Shown here: in pieces, positions 9,727 to 17,661 of the stretch
Numbering within the stretch: the first letter of the stretch is position 1
How the letters are laid out: the number at the start of each line of letters is the position of its first letter
DNA from: Salinicoccus kekensis
GTDB lineage: Bacteria; Bacillota; Bacilli; Staphylococcales; Salinicoccaceae
Assembly (NCBI RefSeq): GCF_900220995.1
Contig: NZ_OBQF01000005.1
Span: 62,001-126,000 of the forward strand
Length of the DNA: 64,000 bases
Reading direction: 5' to 3'
The notes under the pieces: generated by a model
Database searches by the model: none
Told to the model about the DNA's origin: nothing
The model's input: only the letters and a program-made list of their open reading frames with translations
Program-made: the position numbers and the translations under genes

Positions 9727-9743
9727 TAGTATGAATGATACTA
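9727..9743. promoter_or_regulatory. TAGTA-N7-TACTA dyad, candidate pathway-regulator operator
   Basis: A perfect inverted repeat, TAGTA TGAATGA TACTA, lies in the divergent region between the acetaldehyde dehydrogenase and FAH-family genes. The same TAGTA-N7-TACTA arrangement occurs at 16091-16107 upstream of the XylR_N-V4R regulator gene. Assignment to that regulator is inference. Confidence 0.5.
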
Positions 9744-9747
9744 ATTT

Positions 9748-9761
9748 TTAAAGCGCTTTCG
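9748..9761. promoter_or_regulatory. cre-like site (CcpA)
   Basis: TTAAAGCGCTTTCG agrees with the CcpA consensus TGWAANCGNTNWCA at 12 of 14 positions. It lies 13 nt upstream of the minus-35 element at 9775. The 336-bp region 9501-9836 otherwise holds the dyad at 9727 and the promoter at 9775. Confidence 0.6.
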
Positions 9762-9774
9762 CAATGCCCTCCGT

Positions 9775-9803
9775 TTGACACTCTCCGCTTTCAATAGTTT
9801 AAT
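9775..9803 (+). promoter_or_regulatory. SigA-type promoter of the FAH-family gene
   Basis: TTGACA, a 17-nt spacer and TTTAAT, followed 33 nt later by the ATG at 9837. Confidence 0.75.
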
Positions 9804-9836
9804 ATGAACTAATTTACATAAAGGGAGTGTCATCAA

Positions 9837-10802
9837 ATGGGAATGCAGATAGTGAGATACAAAGGGAACAGTGATATAAGGTGGGGCGTGCTCTCCGGGG
9901 ACCGTGTCATTCATATCGATAATGATGCTTCGACGCTTGGCGGGTTTTTAAAGGAAGGCCTTGATCAGGCCAGGGCTGCACTTGAAGATGTCCAGGGGGA
10001 AACATCTCCTTTAAATGAGGTCGAACTGTTGAGTCCTGTAACAAAGCCATCTACGTTAACGTGCCAGGGTGCGAATTATTCAAGCCACCGCGAGGAATCC
10101 GGAATGACCGCCGCCCGTCCCGAGTTCAATCTGATTTTCGGGAAAGCGGACAGTGCATTGTGCAGCCATGACTCGGACGTCATCCGCCCGGAAGGCGTGA
10201 ACTTCCTGGATTACGAAATCGAACTCGGCCTCGTCATCGGAAGTGAAATCAACAGCCCCGTCGATGTGACGAATGAAAATCTCCATCAGTATGTCGCAGG
10301 CCTCGTCATCATGAATGATATTTCAGCACGTGACGTCCAGCTGCCGGAAGGCCAGTGGCTCCGCGGGAAAAGCTACCGCACTTTCGCACCCGCAGGCCCT
10401 TACCTTTATATCCTTGATGAAGATGAGTACCCGAAAATCCATGATCTGGAACTGAACTTATGGGTCAACGATGAACTCCGTCAGTCCGCCAATACAACCC
10501 AACTGCTGTTCAAACCCGAGGAGACATTGACCGAACTCTCCGGAGTGATGGATTTTTCACCCGGCGATGTCCTCCTCACCGGGACACCCGGCGGCGTCGC
10601 TATGAATTTAATGAAGGAAGATATGGAAGCAGCAACGAAAATCACAGCGCCGTTAAGTGAAAAAGTGAAGGTCTTTGCCGAGTCCCAGTCGGGTAACGAC
10701 AAGTACCTGAAGGATGGGGATATCATCCGTGCCGCCATCAAAAGCCCGGATACATCCATAGACCTCGGTGAACAGAAGAATAAAATAATTTCGGCCAAAT
10801 GA
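9837..10802 (+). CDS. Fumarylacetoacetate hydrolase family protein
   Basis: A 321-residue FAH-fold protein with an N-terminal accessory part (IRWGVLSGDRVIHID) and the C-terminal catalytic domain. It has NYSSHREE near 75, the metal-binding acidic cluster NFLDYEIELGLVIG near 125, NDISARDVQ near 158, KSYRTFAPAGPYL, and LLTGTPGGV near 245. Family members include acylpyruvases, HpaG-type decarboxylase/isomerases and hydratases acting on meta-pathway intermediates. Because the cluster already has a hydratase and an alpha/beta hydrolase, this one may act on a side branch or another ring-cleavage product. It has its own promoter, a cre-like site and a terminator, and is divergent from the aldolase pair. 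Confidence 0.85.
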   Translation: MGMQIVRYKGNSDIRWGVLSGDRVIHIDNDASTLGGFLKEGLDQARAALEDVQGETSPLNEVELLSPVTKPSTLTCQGANYSSHREESGMTAARPEFNLIFGKADSALCSHDSDVIRPEGVNFLDYEIELGLVIGSEINSPVDVTNENLHQYVAGLVIMNDISARDVQLPEGQWLRGKSYRTFAPAGPYLYILDEDEYPKIHDLELNLWVNDELRQSANTTQLLFKPEETLTELSGVMDFSPGDVLLTGTPGGVAMNLMKEDMEAATKITAPLSEKVKVFAESQSGNDKYLKDGDIIRAAIKSPDTSIDLGEQKNKIISAK

Positions 10803-10808
10803 TTTGTT

Positions 10809-10850
10809 CCGTCCAGCGCCCGCAAGGGTTCAATCGCTGGACGGATTTTT
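10809..10850 (+). terminator. Intrinsic terminator after the FAH-family gene
   Basis: CCGTCCAGCG pairs with CGCTGGACGG and is followed by ATTTTTAATTTT. It separates this gene from the monooxygenase operon. Confidence 0.85.
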
Positions 10851-10960
10851 AATTTTCTGAACTTTTAGTACAAAATATGTCAAAATATTTGAAGTATTCG
10901 TAGGAAACGTATGTATATTTTATCTCAAAGCTGCTCTATACTTCGATATAAGCCATTAGG

Positions 10961-10974
10961 TGATAGCGCTTACA
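10961..10974. promoter_or_regulatory. cre site (CcpA) ahead of the monooxygenase operon
   Basis: TGATAGCGCTTACA matches TGWAANCGNTNWCA at 13 of 14 positions. It lies only 22 nt before the monooxygenase start, so it is probably downstream of the promoter, where CcpA would block elongation. Confidence 0.72.
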
Positions 10975-10995
10975 AATGGAAAGGAGATTTTTATT

Positions 10996-12198
10996 ATGAG
11001 CAGCACAACCAAACAAAAAGCAGTCAGTCGTGAAGAACTGCTGAAAAGAGCTAAAGAAATCGGCGAACTCGCTGAAAAATATGCAATGCAGACAGATGAA
11101 GACCGGAGGCTCCCTGAGGAAGTCATCCAAAAACTGAAGGAATCAGACTTCCATCTGCTCCACCGTCCGAAGGCATACGGCGGACAGGACCTGGATTTTG
11201 AAACATTCGGAGACATCATCCGCACTGTCGCCTACCACAGCGTATCGGCGGCATGGGCGACATATTTCGTCATCATCCATGAAACCTGGCCTTCATTCAT
11301 ACCTAAAGATGCACGTGATGCAATGTTCAACAGTAACGAATTGATGGCGGACGTCTTCGCACCGGTCGGTAAAGTTGAAGATGCCGATGACGGCGAAGGC
11401 TACCTGGTCAGTGGTCAGTGGAACTTCTGCAGCGGCGTACTATGGTCCGACTGGATCGCCCTCGGTGCATTCCATAAGATGAAGGACGGCGACAAACCTG
11501 AACTGAGCCTGTTCATCGTCCGTAAAGAGGATATCGAAGTCATAGACAACTGGGATACGATGGGCCTCCGCGGCACGGGAAGCAACGCTGTGAAGCTGGA
11601 TAAAAACTATGTGGCTCCGGAATACGTATTCCCTCTCGGCAGGGTCGTCGAAGGTGCAACTGCACCGGACGGCAACTATGAAGAAGATTATCTTCTGTTC
11701 AACGTACCTTACATTGCCTACTTCCTTTCCGGATTCTCACAGATTCTCGTGGGCGGCCTGAAACGACTTGTCGATGAGTTCGTTGAAAGGACACAGAACC
11801 GTGTCAGAGTATACAACAACAATTCACAGGAGAAGGACAACAGCAGTGCACAGAGAACACTCGGCGAAATCAAGATGGAGTACAACACGCTTGAGAAGAT
11901 TGCCGATGACTACCTTGCAAGAATGCAGGGCTACGCTGAAAAAGGTGTCCGTGTCCTTGAAGAGGAAGAGCGTCAGGAACTGTTCGCAATGCGCGGCTAT
12001 GTCGCAAAACATGCACCGCTCATCGCTACAAGACTTCTGACGGTACTCGGCGGAAACGCACTTTACAGGGAATCCGGTGCAGAAAGATTCGTCCGCGACA
12101 TCATCGCCGTCTCATGCCACCCGACCCACCTGTATGAAGATGCAATGGTCGGTTACGGCAAGACGATCGTCGGCCAGGACGGGCACCCGATGTGGTAA
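10996..12198 (+). CDS. Acyl-CoA-dehydrogenase-fold flavin-dependent aromatic monooxygenase (oxygenase component)
   Basis: The 400-residue protein belongs to the group D two-component flavoprotein monooxygenases (HsaA, and the C2 oxygenase of p-hydroxyphenylacetate hydroxylase). These hydroxylate a phenolic ring ortho to the OH using reduced flavin from a partner reductase. Family features are RLPEEVIQKLKESDFHLLHR, the GGQDLDFETF turn, SGQWNFCSGVLWSDWIALGA near 135, WDTMGLRGTGSNAV near 185 and HPTHLYEDAMVGYGKTI near the C-terminus. It lacks the catalytic Glu context of true acyl-CoA dehydrogenases. AAAGGAG precedes the ATG at 10996. It is first in an operon with the ring-cleaving dioxygenase and hydrolase; the reductase is encoded at 16305. 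Confidence 0.88.
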   Translation: MSSTTKQKAVSREELLKRAKEIGELAEKYAMQTDEDRRLPEEVIQKLKESDFHLLHRPKAYGGQDLDFETFGDIIRTVAYHSVSAAWATYFVIIHETWPSFIPKDARDAMFNSNELMADVFAPVGKVEDADDGEGYLVSGQWNFCSGVLWSDWIALGAFHKMKDGDKPELSLFIVRKEDIEVIDNWDTMGLRGTGSNAVKLDKNYVAPEYVFPLGRVVEGATAPDGNYEEDYLLFNVPYIAYFLSGFSQILVGGLKRLVDEFVERTQNRVRVYNNNSQEKDNSSAQRTLGEIKMEYNTLEKIADDYLARMQGYAEKGVRVLEEEERQELFAMRGYVAKHAPLIATRLLTVLGGNALYRESGAERFVRDIIAVSCHPTHLYEDAMVGYGKTIVGQDGHPMW

Positions 12199-12248
12199 AG
12201 CTTTTGATCTGAAAATAAAACTATATTAATATTAAGGGAGAAATGAAC

Positions 12249-13250
12249 ATGACTAAAGAAGAAATTTTAGATATTGCACATTTGGCACATATGGAAATCT
12301 ACAGCCCGAAACTTGAAGAATCAGTATCATTCTTCAAAGAAATGCTCGGTATGATTGAAGTGGAACGGAAAGACAAATCCGTCTACATGCGTGCTTATGA
12401 AGATCACTACCATAACTCACTGATCATCACGGAGCACCACGAGGCAGGTCTCGGCCACCTTGGACTCCGGACGAAATCAGCAGAGGCACTCGAGAAACGT
12501 GCTGCTGCAATCGAAGAAATGGGCTACGGTATCGGATGGGTCGACGGTGATATCGGCCACGGTCCTGCATACCAGTTCCAATCGCCTGACGGCCACAAAA
12601 TGGAAATCTTCTGGGAAGTTGAGTACTACGATTGCCCTGAAGAAGAAAAAACCGAGCTCTTGAACCGGGTACAGAAGCGCCCGAACCGCGGTGTGCCGGT
12701 ACGACGTATCGACCACATCAATCTGCTGTCCAGTGATGCAGACAAAAATGTTGAATTCATGCAGGACGCGCTCGGTTTCAAAACACGTGAACGCATTGTA
12801 AATGAAGATGATACCCACATGGCAGCATGGCTGAGTGTCACCAACCTCGTCCATGATGTTGCAGTCATGGCAGATCCTCTGGGAGAAAAGGGCCGTCTTC
12901 ACCATATCTGCTACTGGTACGGCCAGCCGCAGAACCTGGTCGATGTGTCCGAGCTGCTTGTTGAAGCAGGCCATCACATTGAAGTTGCACCGATCAAACA
13001 TGGTATTTCCCAGGCATACTGCATGTATGTATACGAGCCGGGCGGCAACCGTGTTGAGCTGTTTGGCGATACAGGTTACCTCATCTTCGATCCGGACTGG
13101 AAGACAGTCGAATGGAAAGGCGAAGATGCAGCAAGAGCAATCCTGTGGCACGGCGGCAGCAACCTGCCTGAAAATTTCCTCGCCTACGGCACACCTGACA
13201 GACAGCCGGTCGAAGTGGAAGTCGAAGTTACTGAAGTCACCAACAAGTAA
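12249..13250 (+). CDS. Type I extradiol catechol dioxygenase (VOC superfamily)
   Basis: This 333-residue protein is built from two VOC modules. It cleaves catechols next to the hydroxyls (meta cleavage) with Fe(II). The metal triad is visible in the C-terminal module: His in VRRIDHINLLSS near residue 155, His in GRLHHICYWYG near 220, and Glu in GGNRVELFGDTG near 270. The preceding Tyr-containing AYCMYVYEPGG is also typical. GGGAG is spaced 8 nt from the ATG at 12249 and only 2 nt from the ATG at 12243, so 12249 is preferred. It lies between the monooxygenase and hydrolase genes, so its substrate is the catechol made by the first enzyme. Substitution pattern of the ring is unknown. Confidence 0.92.
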   Translation: MTKEEILDIAHLAHMEIYSPKLEESVSFFKEMLGMIEVERKDKSVYMRAYEDHYHNSLIITEHHEAGLGHLGLRTKSAEALEKRAAAIEEMGYGIGWVDGDIGHGPAYQFQSPDGHKMEIFWEVEYYDCPEEEKTELLNRVQKRPNRGVPVRRIDHINLLSSDADKNVEFMQDALGFKTRERIVNEDDTHMAAWLSVTNLVHDVAVMADPLGEKGRLHHICYWYGQPQNLVDVSELLVEAGHHIEVAPIKHGISQAYCMYVYEPGGNRVELFGDTGYLIFDPDWKTVEWKGEDAARAILWHGGSNLPENFLAYGTPDRQPVEVEVEVTEVTNK

Positions 13251-13286
13251 TATAAAAGTCACTAATAACTAATACATTCGGAGGTA

Positions 13287-14141
13287 ATGAATTTGGCAGT
13301 CAAAGAAGCAAACTTGCAGGAAATAGAAAAACAGATGACAGTTGACGGCATTGAAACAAACTACCTTGAAGCAGGCGCCGGCAATAAGGAGACCATGGTC
13401 CTGATCCATGGCTCCGGCCCCGGGGTTTCTGCATTCGCCAACTGGAGACTGGTGATACCACGCCTGAGCGAGACATTCCATGTCTTTGCACCGGACGTGA
13501 TCGGTTTCGGCAAGACCGCGAAACTCGAAGAGAGCGAGTACGGACTCGATGTATGGGTGAATCACCTGATCAACTTCATCGAAGAAGTGGCGGATGGCCC
13601 TGTCCATATCGTTGGGAACTCCTTCGGCGGTGCCATGGCACTCCATATCGCCCAAAGAAGGCCTGACCTGATCAATAAACTGATCCTGATGGGCCCCGCC
13701 GGTGTAAAACATGAGCTGTCACCCGGACTTCAAAAAGTATGGGGGTATGATCCAAGCATTGAAAATATGCGCGAGCTGATTAAGTTGTTCTCTTACAACC
13801 AGGAAGCTGCAAACAATGAGGAACTGGTCAAGCTGAGATATGAGGCGAGCATGGAGCCGGAATCGAAAGAAGCTTTCCACAACATGTTCTACAACAACCA
13901 GCAGGAAAGACTGGACGAGCTGTCTCTTGAAGACGAAGAGATCAAGCAGATTGAAAAGGAAACCATCCTTTTCCACGGTCTTGAAGACCAGGTCATCCCA
14001 TTCGAAGCGACAAGCTACAAGCTGATGAAATTACTGCCGAATGCAGAACTGCACCTGTTCAACCAGTGCGGTCACTGGACACAGATCGAAAAGACCGAAC
14101 CATTCATCGACCATATCCTTGCCTTCACAAAAGGTGAGTAG
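13287..14141 (+). CDS. Meta-cleavage product alpha/beta hydrolase (DmpD/BphD-like)
   Basis: A 284-residue C-C bond hydrolase that splits the yellow ring-fission product into 2-hydroxypenta-2,4-dienoate and a carboxylic acid. It shows the oxyanion block VLIHGSGPGVSAFANWR, the nucleophile elbow GNSFGGAMALHIA (Ser near 112), the acid in HGLEDQVIPFE (near 233) and the base in NQCGHWTQIEK (near 261). Presence of this branch, with no XylG/XylH/XylI genes, implies the hydrolytic route. GGAGG lies 2 nt before the ATG at 13287 and 8 nt before an in-frame TTG at 13293, so translation may really begin at the TTG. A bidirectional terminator ends the operon. Confidence 0.9.
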   Translation: MNLAVKEANLQEIEKQMTVDGIETNYLEAGAGNKETMVLIHGSGPGVSAFANWRLVIPRLSETFHVFAPDVIGFGKTAKLEESEYGLDVWVNHLINFIEEVADGPVHIVGNSFGGAMALHIAQRRPDLINKLILMGPAGVKHELSPGLQKVWGYDPSIENMRELIKLFSYNQEAANNEELVKLRYEASMEPESKEAFHNMFYNNQQERLDELSLEDEEIKQIEKETILFHGLEDQVIPFEATSYKLMKLLPNAELHLFNQCGHWTQIEKTEPFIDHILAFTKGE

Positions 14142-14146
14142 AAATT

Positions 14147-14184
14147 AAAAAGCACGTCTCCCGAATTCGGGAGGCGTGCTTTTT
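14147..14184. terminator. Bidirectional terminator between the hydrolase and regulator genes
   Basis: AAAAAGCACGTCTCCCGAA and TTCGGGAGGCGTGCTTTTTT form a near-perfect stem between two convergent genes, with T-runs on both strands. Confidence 0.9.
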
Positions 14185-14188
14185 TGCA

Positions 14189-16036
14189 TTATGATTTCTT
14201 TTTGACCCGGGCTACATTCAGTGCCATATAGATGGAGAACAGCGCCTTCGTATCATCCATTTCAATGCCCAGCAGGTCACTGATCTTCTCCAGCCTGTAC
14301 CTCAGACCGCTGATCGACATCGACATCGCCTTCGAGGTCGCATTGATGCTCATGCCGTTCTCGATGTAGCATTTCAGCGTCTCGGTCAGTTCGTCATGCT
14401 TGTCGGCTTCCAGCAGATCCCCGATCTGGCTCTCGACGAACCTGTTCAGCATCGACTGATCGGAAATCTGGAACAACAGTTTTTCCACACCGAGGTCATC
14501 GTAATAGAGGATGTTGCCCCCGCTGTCATCCGTCCTGGTGTTCAGTGCGATTTCCGTCTCCTTATAAAGGTCCGGGATGGAACGGATATTGTTCTCAACG
14601 GAACTGACACCCACATTGAATTTATAGTTTTTATATTTTTCTCTGCAGTGCTTGAGCAGTGCATTGATCATGCCGGGTTTATCCTTCATCATGATATTAT
14701 CCGGCCGGTCTTCAAGTGCAACGATCAATTGGCTGAACTTATAGGATGCGAAAGTTTCGATGCCCCGCTGCTTGAAGAACATGTTGACATGTTTCAGCAC
14801 CTTCTCATTTGCTTCTATTTCAAGGTTCAGCTCGTCTTCGTTGCCCATCTTCTCCATCGTGAAGACCCAGTAATCCCCTTCCGGATTGAAATCGAGATAC
14901 TTTGCAACCTTGTACAGTTCATCCTCATCCATCTTTTCGTCGAGAATATCAGCAAGGAAGCTCCGCCTGATATTCTGGGCTGTCTGAATCCTGATATTCT
15001 CATGGAGCAGCACTATGGAGGCAGTGAGCGAAGTCTGGTCTATGATCATATATTCAAGCGGTGTCGGCCTGCTTCCGCCTGTATAGACGAATGAACAGTA
15101 GCCCCGGATTTTATTTTCAAAGTAGATCGGGGTCCTGAGCAGCCCTTCGCCGCCGGATAATTCGAAGAAATGCGTGACCTTCGTATCCAGTTCACGCAGA
15201 TCGAAATCGATTGTTGTGCCATTGCATTTTGCTGTAATATTGTGATTTTCATCTTCGATGAATATCGGCAGACCTGTCGTGTTGTGCAGCAGTTCGGCGA
15301 TGTTCTCAAGCTCCTTCTTCGACAGGATGATTTCCATCATCTGCTTATGGACATCGTGTGCCGTCGTCAAATAATCCCTTTCCCTTTTCAGCTTGGCGGT
15401 GACTTCATCAAGTTCCTCGATGACACTCGAGGACTGGTAATATGTGTTCTCATGCTCATCTGTGCCCCAGTCTTCAATGGGCTTACAGACCATTTCACAG
15501 TTATCGTCCCCCACCGCCATGCATTTCGTCTCCTTGACGAGCATCGGCCGGCCGAGTGCACTGGATAAGTAACCGCTTGCAAAACCGCAAAGCGTATGGC
15601 ATACCGGCTGATCTGCAGGTCCTGAAAACTCCAGCTGCTTTTCAACTTCATACGAGTTGTACCAGGCGGCCCGGATGTAGTTTATTGCATCTTCATCATC
15701 ATATTTCATCTCTTCGACGATGACATCATCCAGATGACCGTGCATCTTATGAAGCATCGGGCCGGCCATTACAAGCTCCTCTTCACTTTTCCAGTTCAAT
15801 TCCCTCATCTTCTGGCCTTCAGTGACGCCTGTATGCCAGCCGTATCTTATGAATACACCTTTCGTCCGGTCTTCCCCGATGCTGAAGACCAGTTCCTGCC
15901 TTAAAGCGTGCAGCGCGGAGACTGGTATGCTCACTGTACGGTTGTGGAAGATACGGGACAACTGGTCGTCCGGCAGCTTCAAAACTTCCTCCAGATCCCT
16001 CACTTCGGCTCTTTGATCATTCACATTGTAAGTCAT
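14189..16036 (-). CDS. Aromatic-responsive regulator: XylR_N - V4R - PucR/CdaR-type HTH
   Basis: A 615-residue activator candidate. Residues 15-115 resemble XylR_N (SIPVSALHALRQELVFSIGE, then GVFIRYGWHTGVTEGQKMRE). Residues 140-195 are a V4R domain with the Cys/Gly pattern CHTLCGFASGYLSSALGRP, KCMAVGDDNCEMVCK. A coiled segment and GAF/PAS-like part follow, then a CdaR-GGDEF-like part. The C-terminal HTH_30 of PucR regulators is near 560-600 (SINATSKAMSMSISGLRYRL, EKISDLLG). Unlike XylR/DmpR it has no AAA+ sigma-54 module, so it should work with SigA. Position at the centre of the meta-cleavage genes suggests it senses a phenolic effector. Its upstream region holds a TAGTA-N7-TACTA dyad. Confidence 0.87.
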   Translation of the reverse strand: MTYNVNDQRAEVRDLEEVLKLPDDQLSRIFHNRTVSIPVSALHALRQELVFSIGEDRTKGVFIRYGWHTGVTEGQKMRELNWKSEEELVMAGPMLHKMHGHLDDVIVEEMKYDDEDAINYIRAAWYNSYEVEKQLEFSGPADQPVCHTLCGFASGYLSSALGRPMLVKETKCMAVGDDNCEMVCKPIEDWGTDEHENTYYQSSSVIEELDEVTAKLKRERDYLTTAHDVHKQMMEIILSKKELENIAELLHNTTGLPIFIEDENHNITAKCNGTTIDFDLRELDTKVTHFFELSGGEGLLRTPIYFENKIRGYCSFVYTGGSRPTPLEYMIIDQTSLTASIVLLHENIRIQTAQNIRRSFLADILDEKMDEDELYKVAKYLDFNPEGDYWVFTMEKMGNEDELNLEIEANEKVLKHVNMFFKQRGIETFASYKFSQLIVALEDRPDNIMMKDKPGMINALLKHCREKYKNYKFNVGVSSVENNIRSIPDLYKETEIALNTRTDDSGGNILYYDDLGVEKLLFQISDQSMLNRFVESQIGDLLEADKHDELTETLKCYIENGMSINATSKAMSMSISGLRYRLEKISDLLGIEMDDTKALFSIYMALNVARVKKKS

Positions 16037-16071
16037 AAACCAAGCACCCCTTTGTAAAATATGTCGACTAG

Positions 16072-16109
16072 ACAGAATAGATTTAATTATTAGTATATTC
16101 TGTACTAAT
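16072..16109. promoter_or_regulatory. Dyads in the regulator / flavin reductase divergent region
   Basis: Two overlapping perfect inverted repeats are seen: ACAGAATA with TATTCTGT (16072-16103), and ATTAGTA-N7-TACTAAT (16089-16109). The core TAGTA-N7-TACTA of the second equals the dyad at 9727-9743. They lie 36-73 nt upstream of the regulator start and are good candidates for autoregulation. Confidence 0.5.
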
Positions 16110-16212
16110 CATACTACCTTTTTAGCATAGTTGATAGCTTATATTTACATTCAGCCGGTGGTAGCATGTAAGTATCCTATCCAGAGGGCACATATCAGAA
16201 ATCACACTTAGT

Positions 16213-16226
16213 TGGTAGCGATTTCA
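16213..16226. promoter_or_regulatory. cre-like site ahead of the flavin reductase gene
   Basis: TGGTAGCGATTTCA agrees with TGWAANCGNTNWCA at 12 of 14 positions, about 80 nt before the start at 16305. Confidence 0.5.
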
Positions 16227-16304
16227 TTATAGGCAGTAGAAGCATATTATGCAATCAATAGCACACTCGGATAATTATTAAAAAAATTCAAGGAGGCAAT
16301 TATA

Positions 16305-16787
16305 ATGGAAGATCGTCAATTCAGAAACGCAATGGGTAAATTTGCTACAGGTGTCAACGTAATCGCAACGGAGGTGGATGGTGAAGCATACGGCATGACG
16401 GCCAATGCATTCATGTCCGTCTCACTCGATCCAAAGCTCATCGTCATTTCAATCGGAGATAAAGCAAAAATGCTCGAGCGCATCAGGGAGAGCGGCAAGT
16501 TCTCAGTCAACGTATTGTCATGCGAGCAGCAGGAACAATCCATGCGCTTTGCAGGCCAGAAGCAGTTCGAGGACAAGTTCGAATTTGGTGAACTCGCAGG
16601 TGTGCCGGTCGTTGAAGACGCGGTATGTCAGCTGTCATGCGAAGTGTACAATGAGCACACGGAAGGGGATCACGTCCTCTTCATCGGCAAGGTCAACGAC
16701 CTGACATTGACCGACGGCGAACCGCTCATCTTCAACTGCGGCAAGTACAGGGAGCTCAAAGAACTGGAACTGGAAGAAGTCAGATAG
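16305..16787 (+). CDS. Flavin reductase (HpaC/HsaB-like), partner of the monooxygenase
   Basis: The 160-residue protein is a flavin-reductase-domain protein supplying reduced FAD or FMN to the group D monooxygenase. Family blocks are FRNAMGKFATGVNVIATEVD, the flavin-binding YGMTANAFMSVSLDPKLIVI, RESGKFSVNVLSCEQQEQSM, and the C-terminal GDHVLFIGKVNDL / PLIFNCGKYREL. AAGGAGG precedes the ATG. It begins a three-gene operon (reductase, FAD-synthetase-like, hydratase) divergent from the regulator. The separation from the oxygenase gene by about 4 kb is unusual but both are in the same regulated cluster. Confidence 0.9.
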   Translation: MEDRQFRNAMGKFATGVNVIATEVDGEAYGMTANAFMSVSLDPKLIVISIGDKAKMLERIRESGKFSVNVLSCEQQEQSMRFAGQKQFEDKFEFGELAGVPVVEDAVCQLSCEVYNEHTEGDHVLFIGKVNDLTLTDGEPLIFNCGKYRELKELELEEVR

Positions 16788-16818
16788 ACGCACTTCACTT
16801 TTAAGGGGGATGTTGGAA

Positions 16819-17646
16819 ATGGAAATCATACACCTGAAAGATACCAATCTGCAGTATTGGCAAACACGTTCAAGGGAAAATGTTGTCGCACTCGGCTTTT
16901 TCGACGGGGTGCATAAAGGTCATCAACATGTCATTGATACAGCCAAAGCAGCCGCGGATGAGAAGAACGTATCGCTCGATGTCATGAGTTTCTTTCCTCA
17001 TCCCAAGACAGTGCTGTCGAACGGCAAAATCGTCATCCAGTACCTGATGACGCTGGATGAGAAGGCGAAAGCACTGGAAGCGATGGGCGTGGACCGGTTC
17101 TATATCGTCAATTTCACCAAAGCCTTCGCCGCGCTGCCGCCGGAGGAGTATATCGAAGAATATCTCTACAAGTTCGGCACGGTGCATGCCGTGGCAGGAT
17201 TCGATTTCACATACGGTTTCAAAGGCGCAGGGAAGATTGGCACGTTGTACGAAACATCCGGCCGCAGGATCACAGCGACAGAGGTCGGTAAAGTGGAGTG
17301 CCAAGGCGAGAAAGTGAGCTCGACGCTGATCCGGGAGATGATCCTCACCGGACGCATTCAGAAAGTGGAGACGCTGATGGGCAGGCCCTTCACCACCCAC
17401 ACCCGCATCTCGAACGGCTACTTTCAGCATCAGCCGGCGTTCATACTGCCGGAAAGCGGCTACTATGACGTGATGCTCGAATCGCGGTTCCACAAACTGA
17501 ACTGTACATTATATGTAGATAATGAGAACAACCATATCGGCTTTACCGACAACACACTGTTGAAGCATTTCAACAACAGGAATATCAAGATCACATGGTT
17601 CAATAAAACTGCTGCATTTGCGTACAAGCAATATGCCACCGTGTAG
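16819..17646 (+). CDS. FAD synthetase (RibF N-terminal domain) paralog in the aromatic cluster
   Basis: A 275-residue protein whose first 190 residues match the RibF adenylyltransferase domain: VVALGFFDGVHKGHQHVI (nucleotidyl-transferase signature), SFFPHPKTVL, GFDFTYGFKGAGKIGTL, KVSSTLIREMILTGRIQ and LMGRPFTTH. The C-terminal part keeps the MGRPF entry but lacks the recognisable riboflavin kinase motifs, so the protein may adenylylate FMN only. AGGGGGA serves the ATG at 16819. It sits between the flavin reductase and the hydratase genes and probably secures FAD for the flavin-dependent hydroxylase; that role is inferred from context. Confidence 0.78.
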   Translation: MEIIHLKDTNLQYWQTRSRENVVALGFFDGVHKGHQHVIDTAKAAADEKNVSLDVMSFFPHPKTVLSNGKIVIQYLMTLDEKAKALEAMGVDRFYIVNFTKAFAALPPEEYIEEYLYKFGTVHAVAGFDFTYGFKGAGKIGTLYETSGRRITATEVGKVECQGEKVSSTLIREMILTGRIQKVETLMGRPFTTHTRISNGYFQHQPAFILPESGYYDVMLESRFHKLNCTLYVDNENNHIGFTDNTLLKHFNNRNIKITWFNKTAAFAYKQYATV

Positions 17647-17661
17647 AAGGAGATCAGCATA

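Noticed and set aside
16810..16818. ATG 16810 as the start of the FAD-synthetase-like gene
   Set aside because: It directly abuts the GGGGGA ribosome binding site; the ATG at 16819 is at the proper distance.
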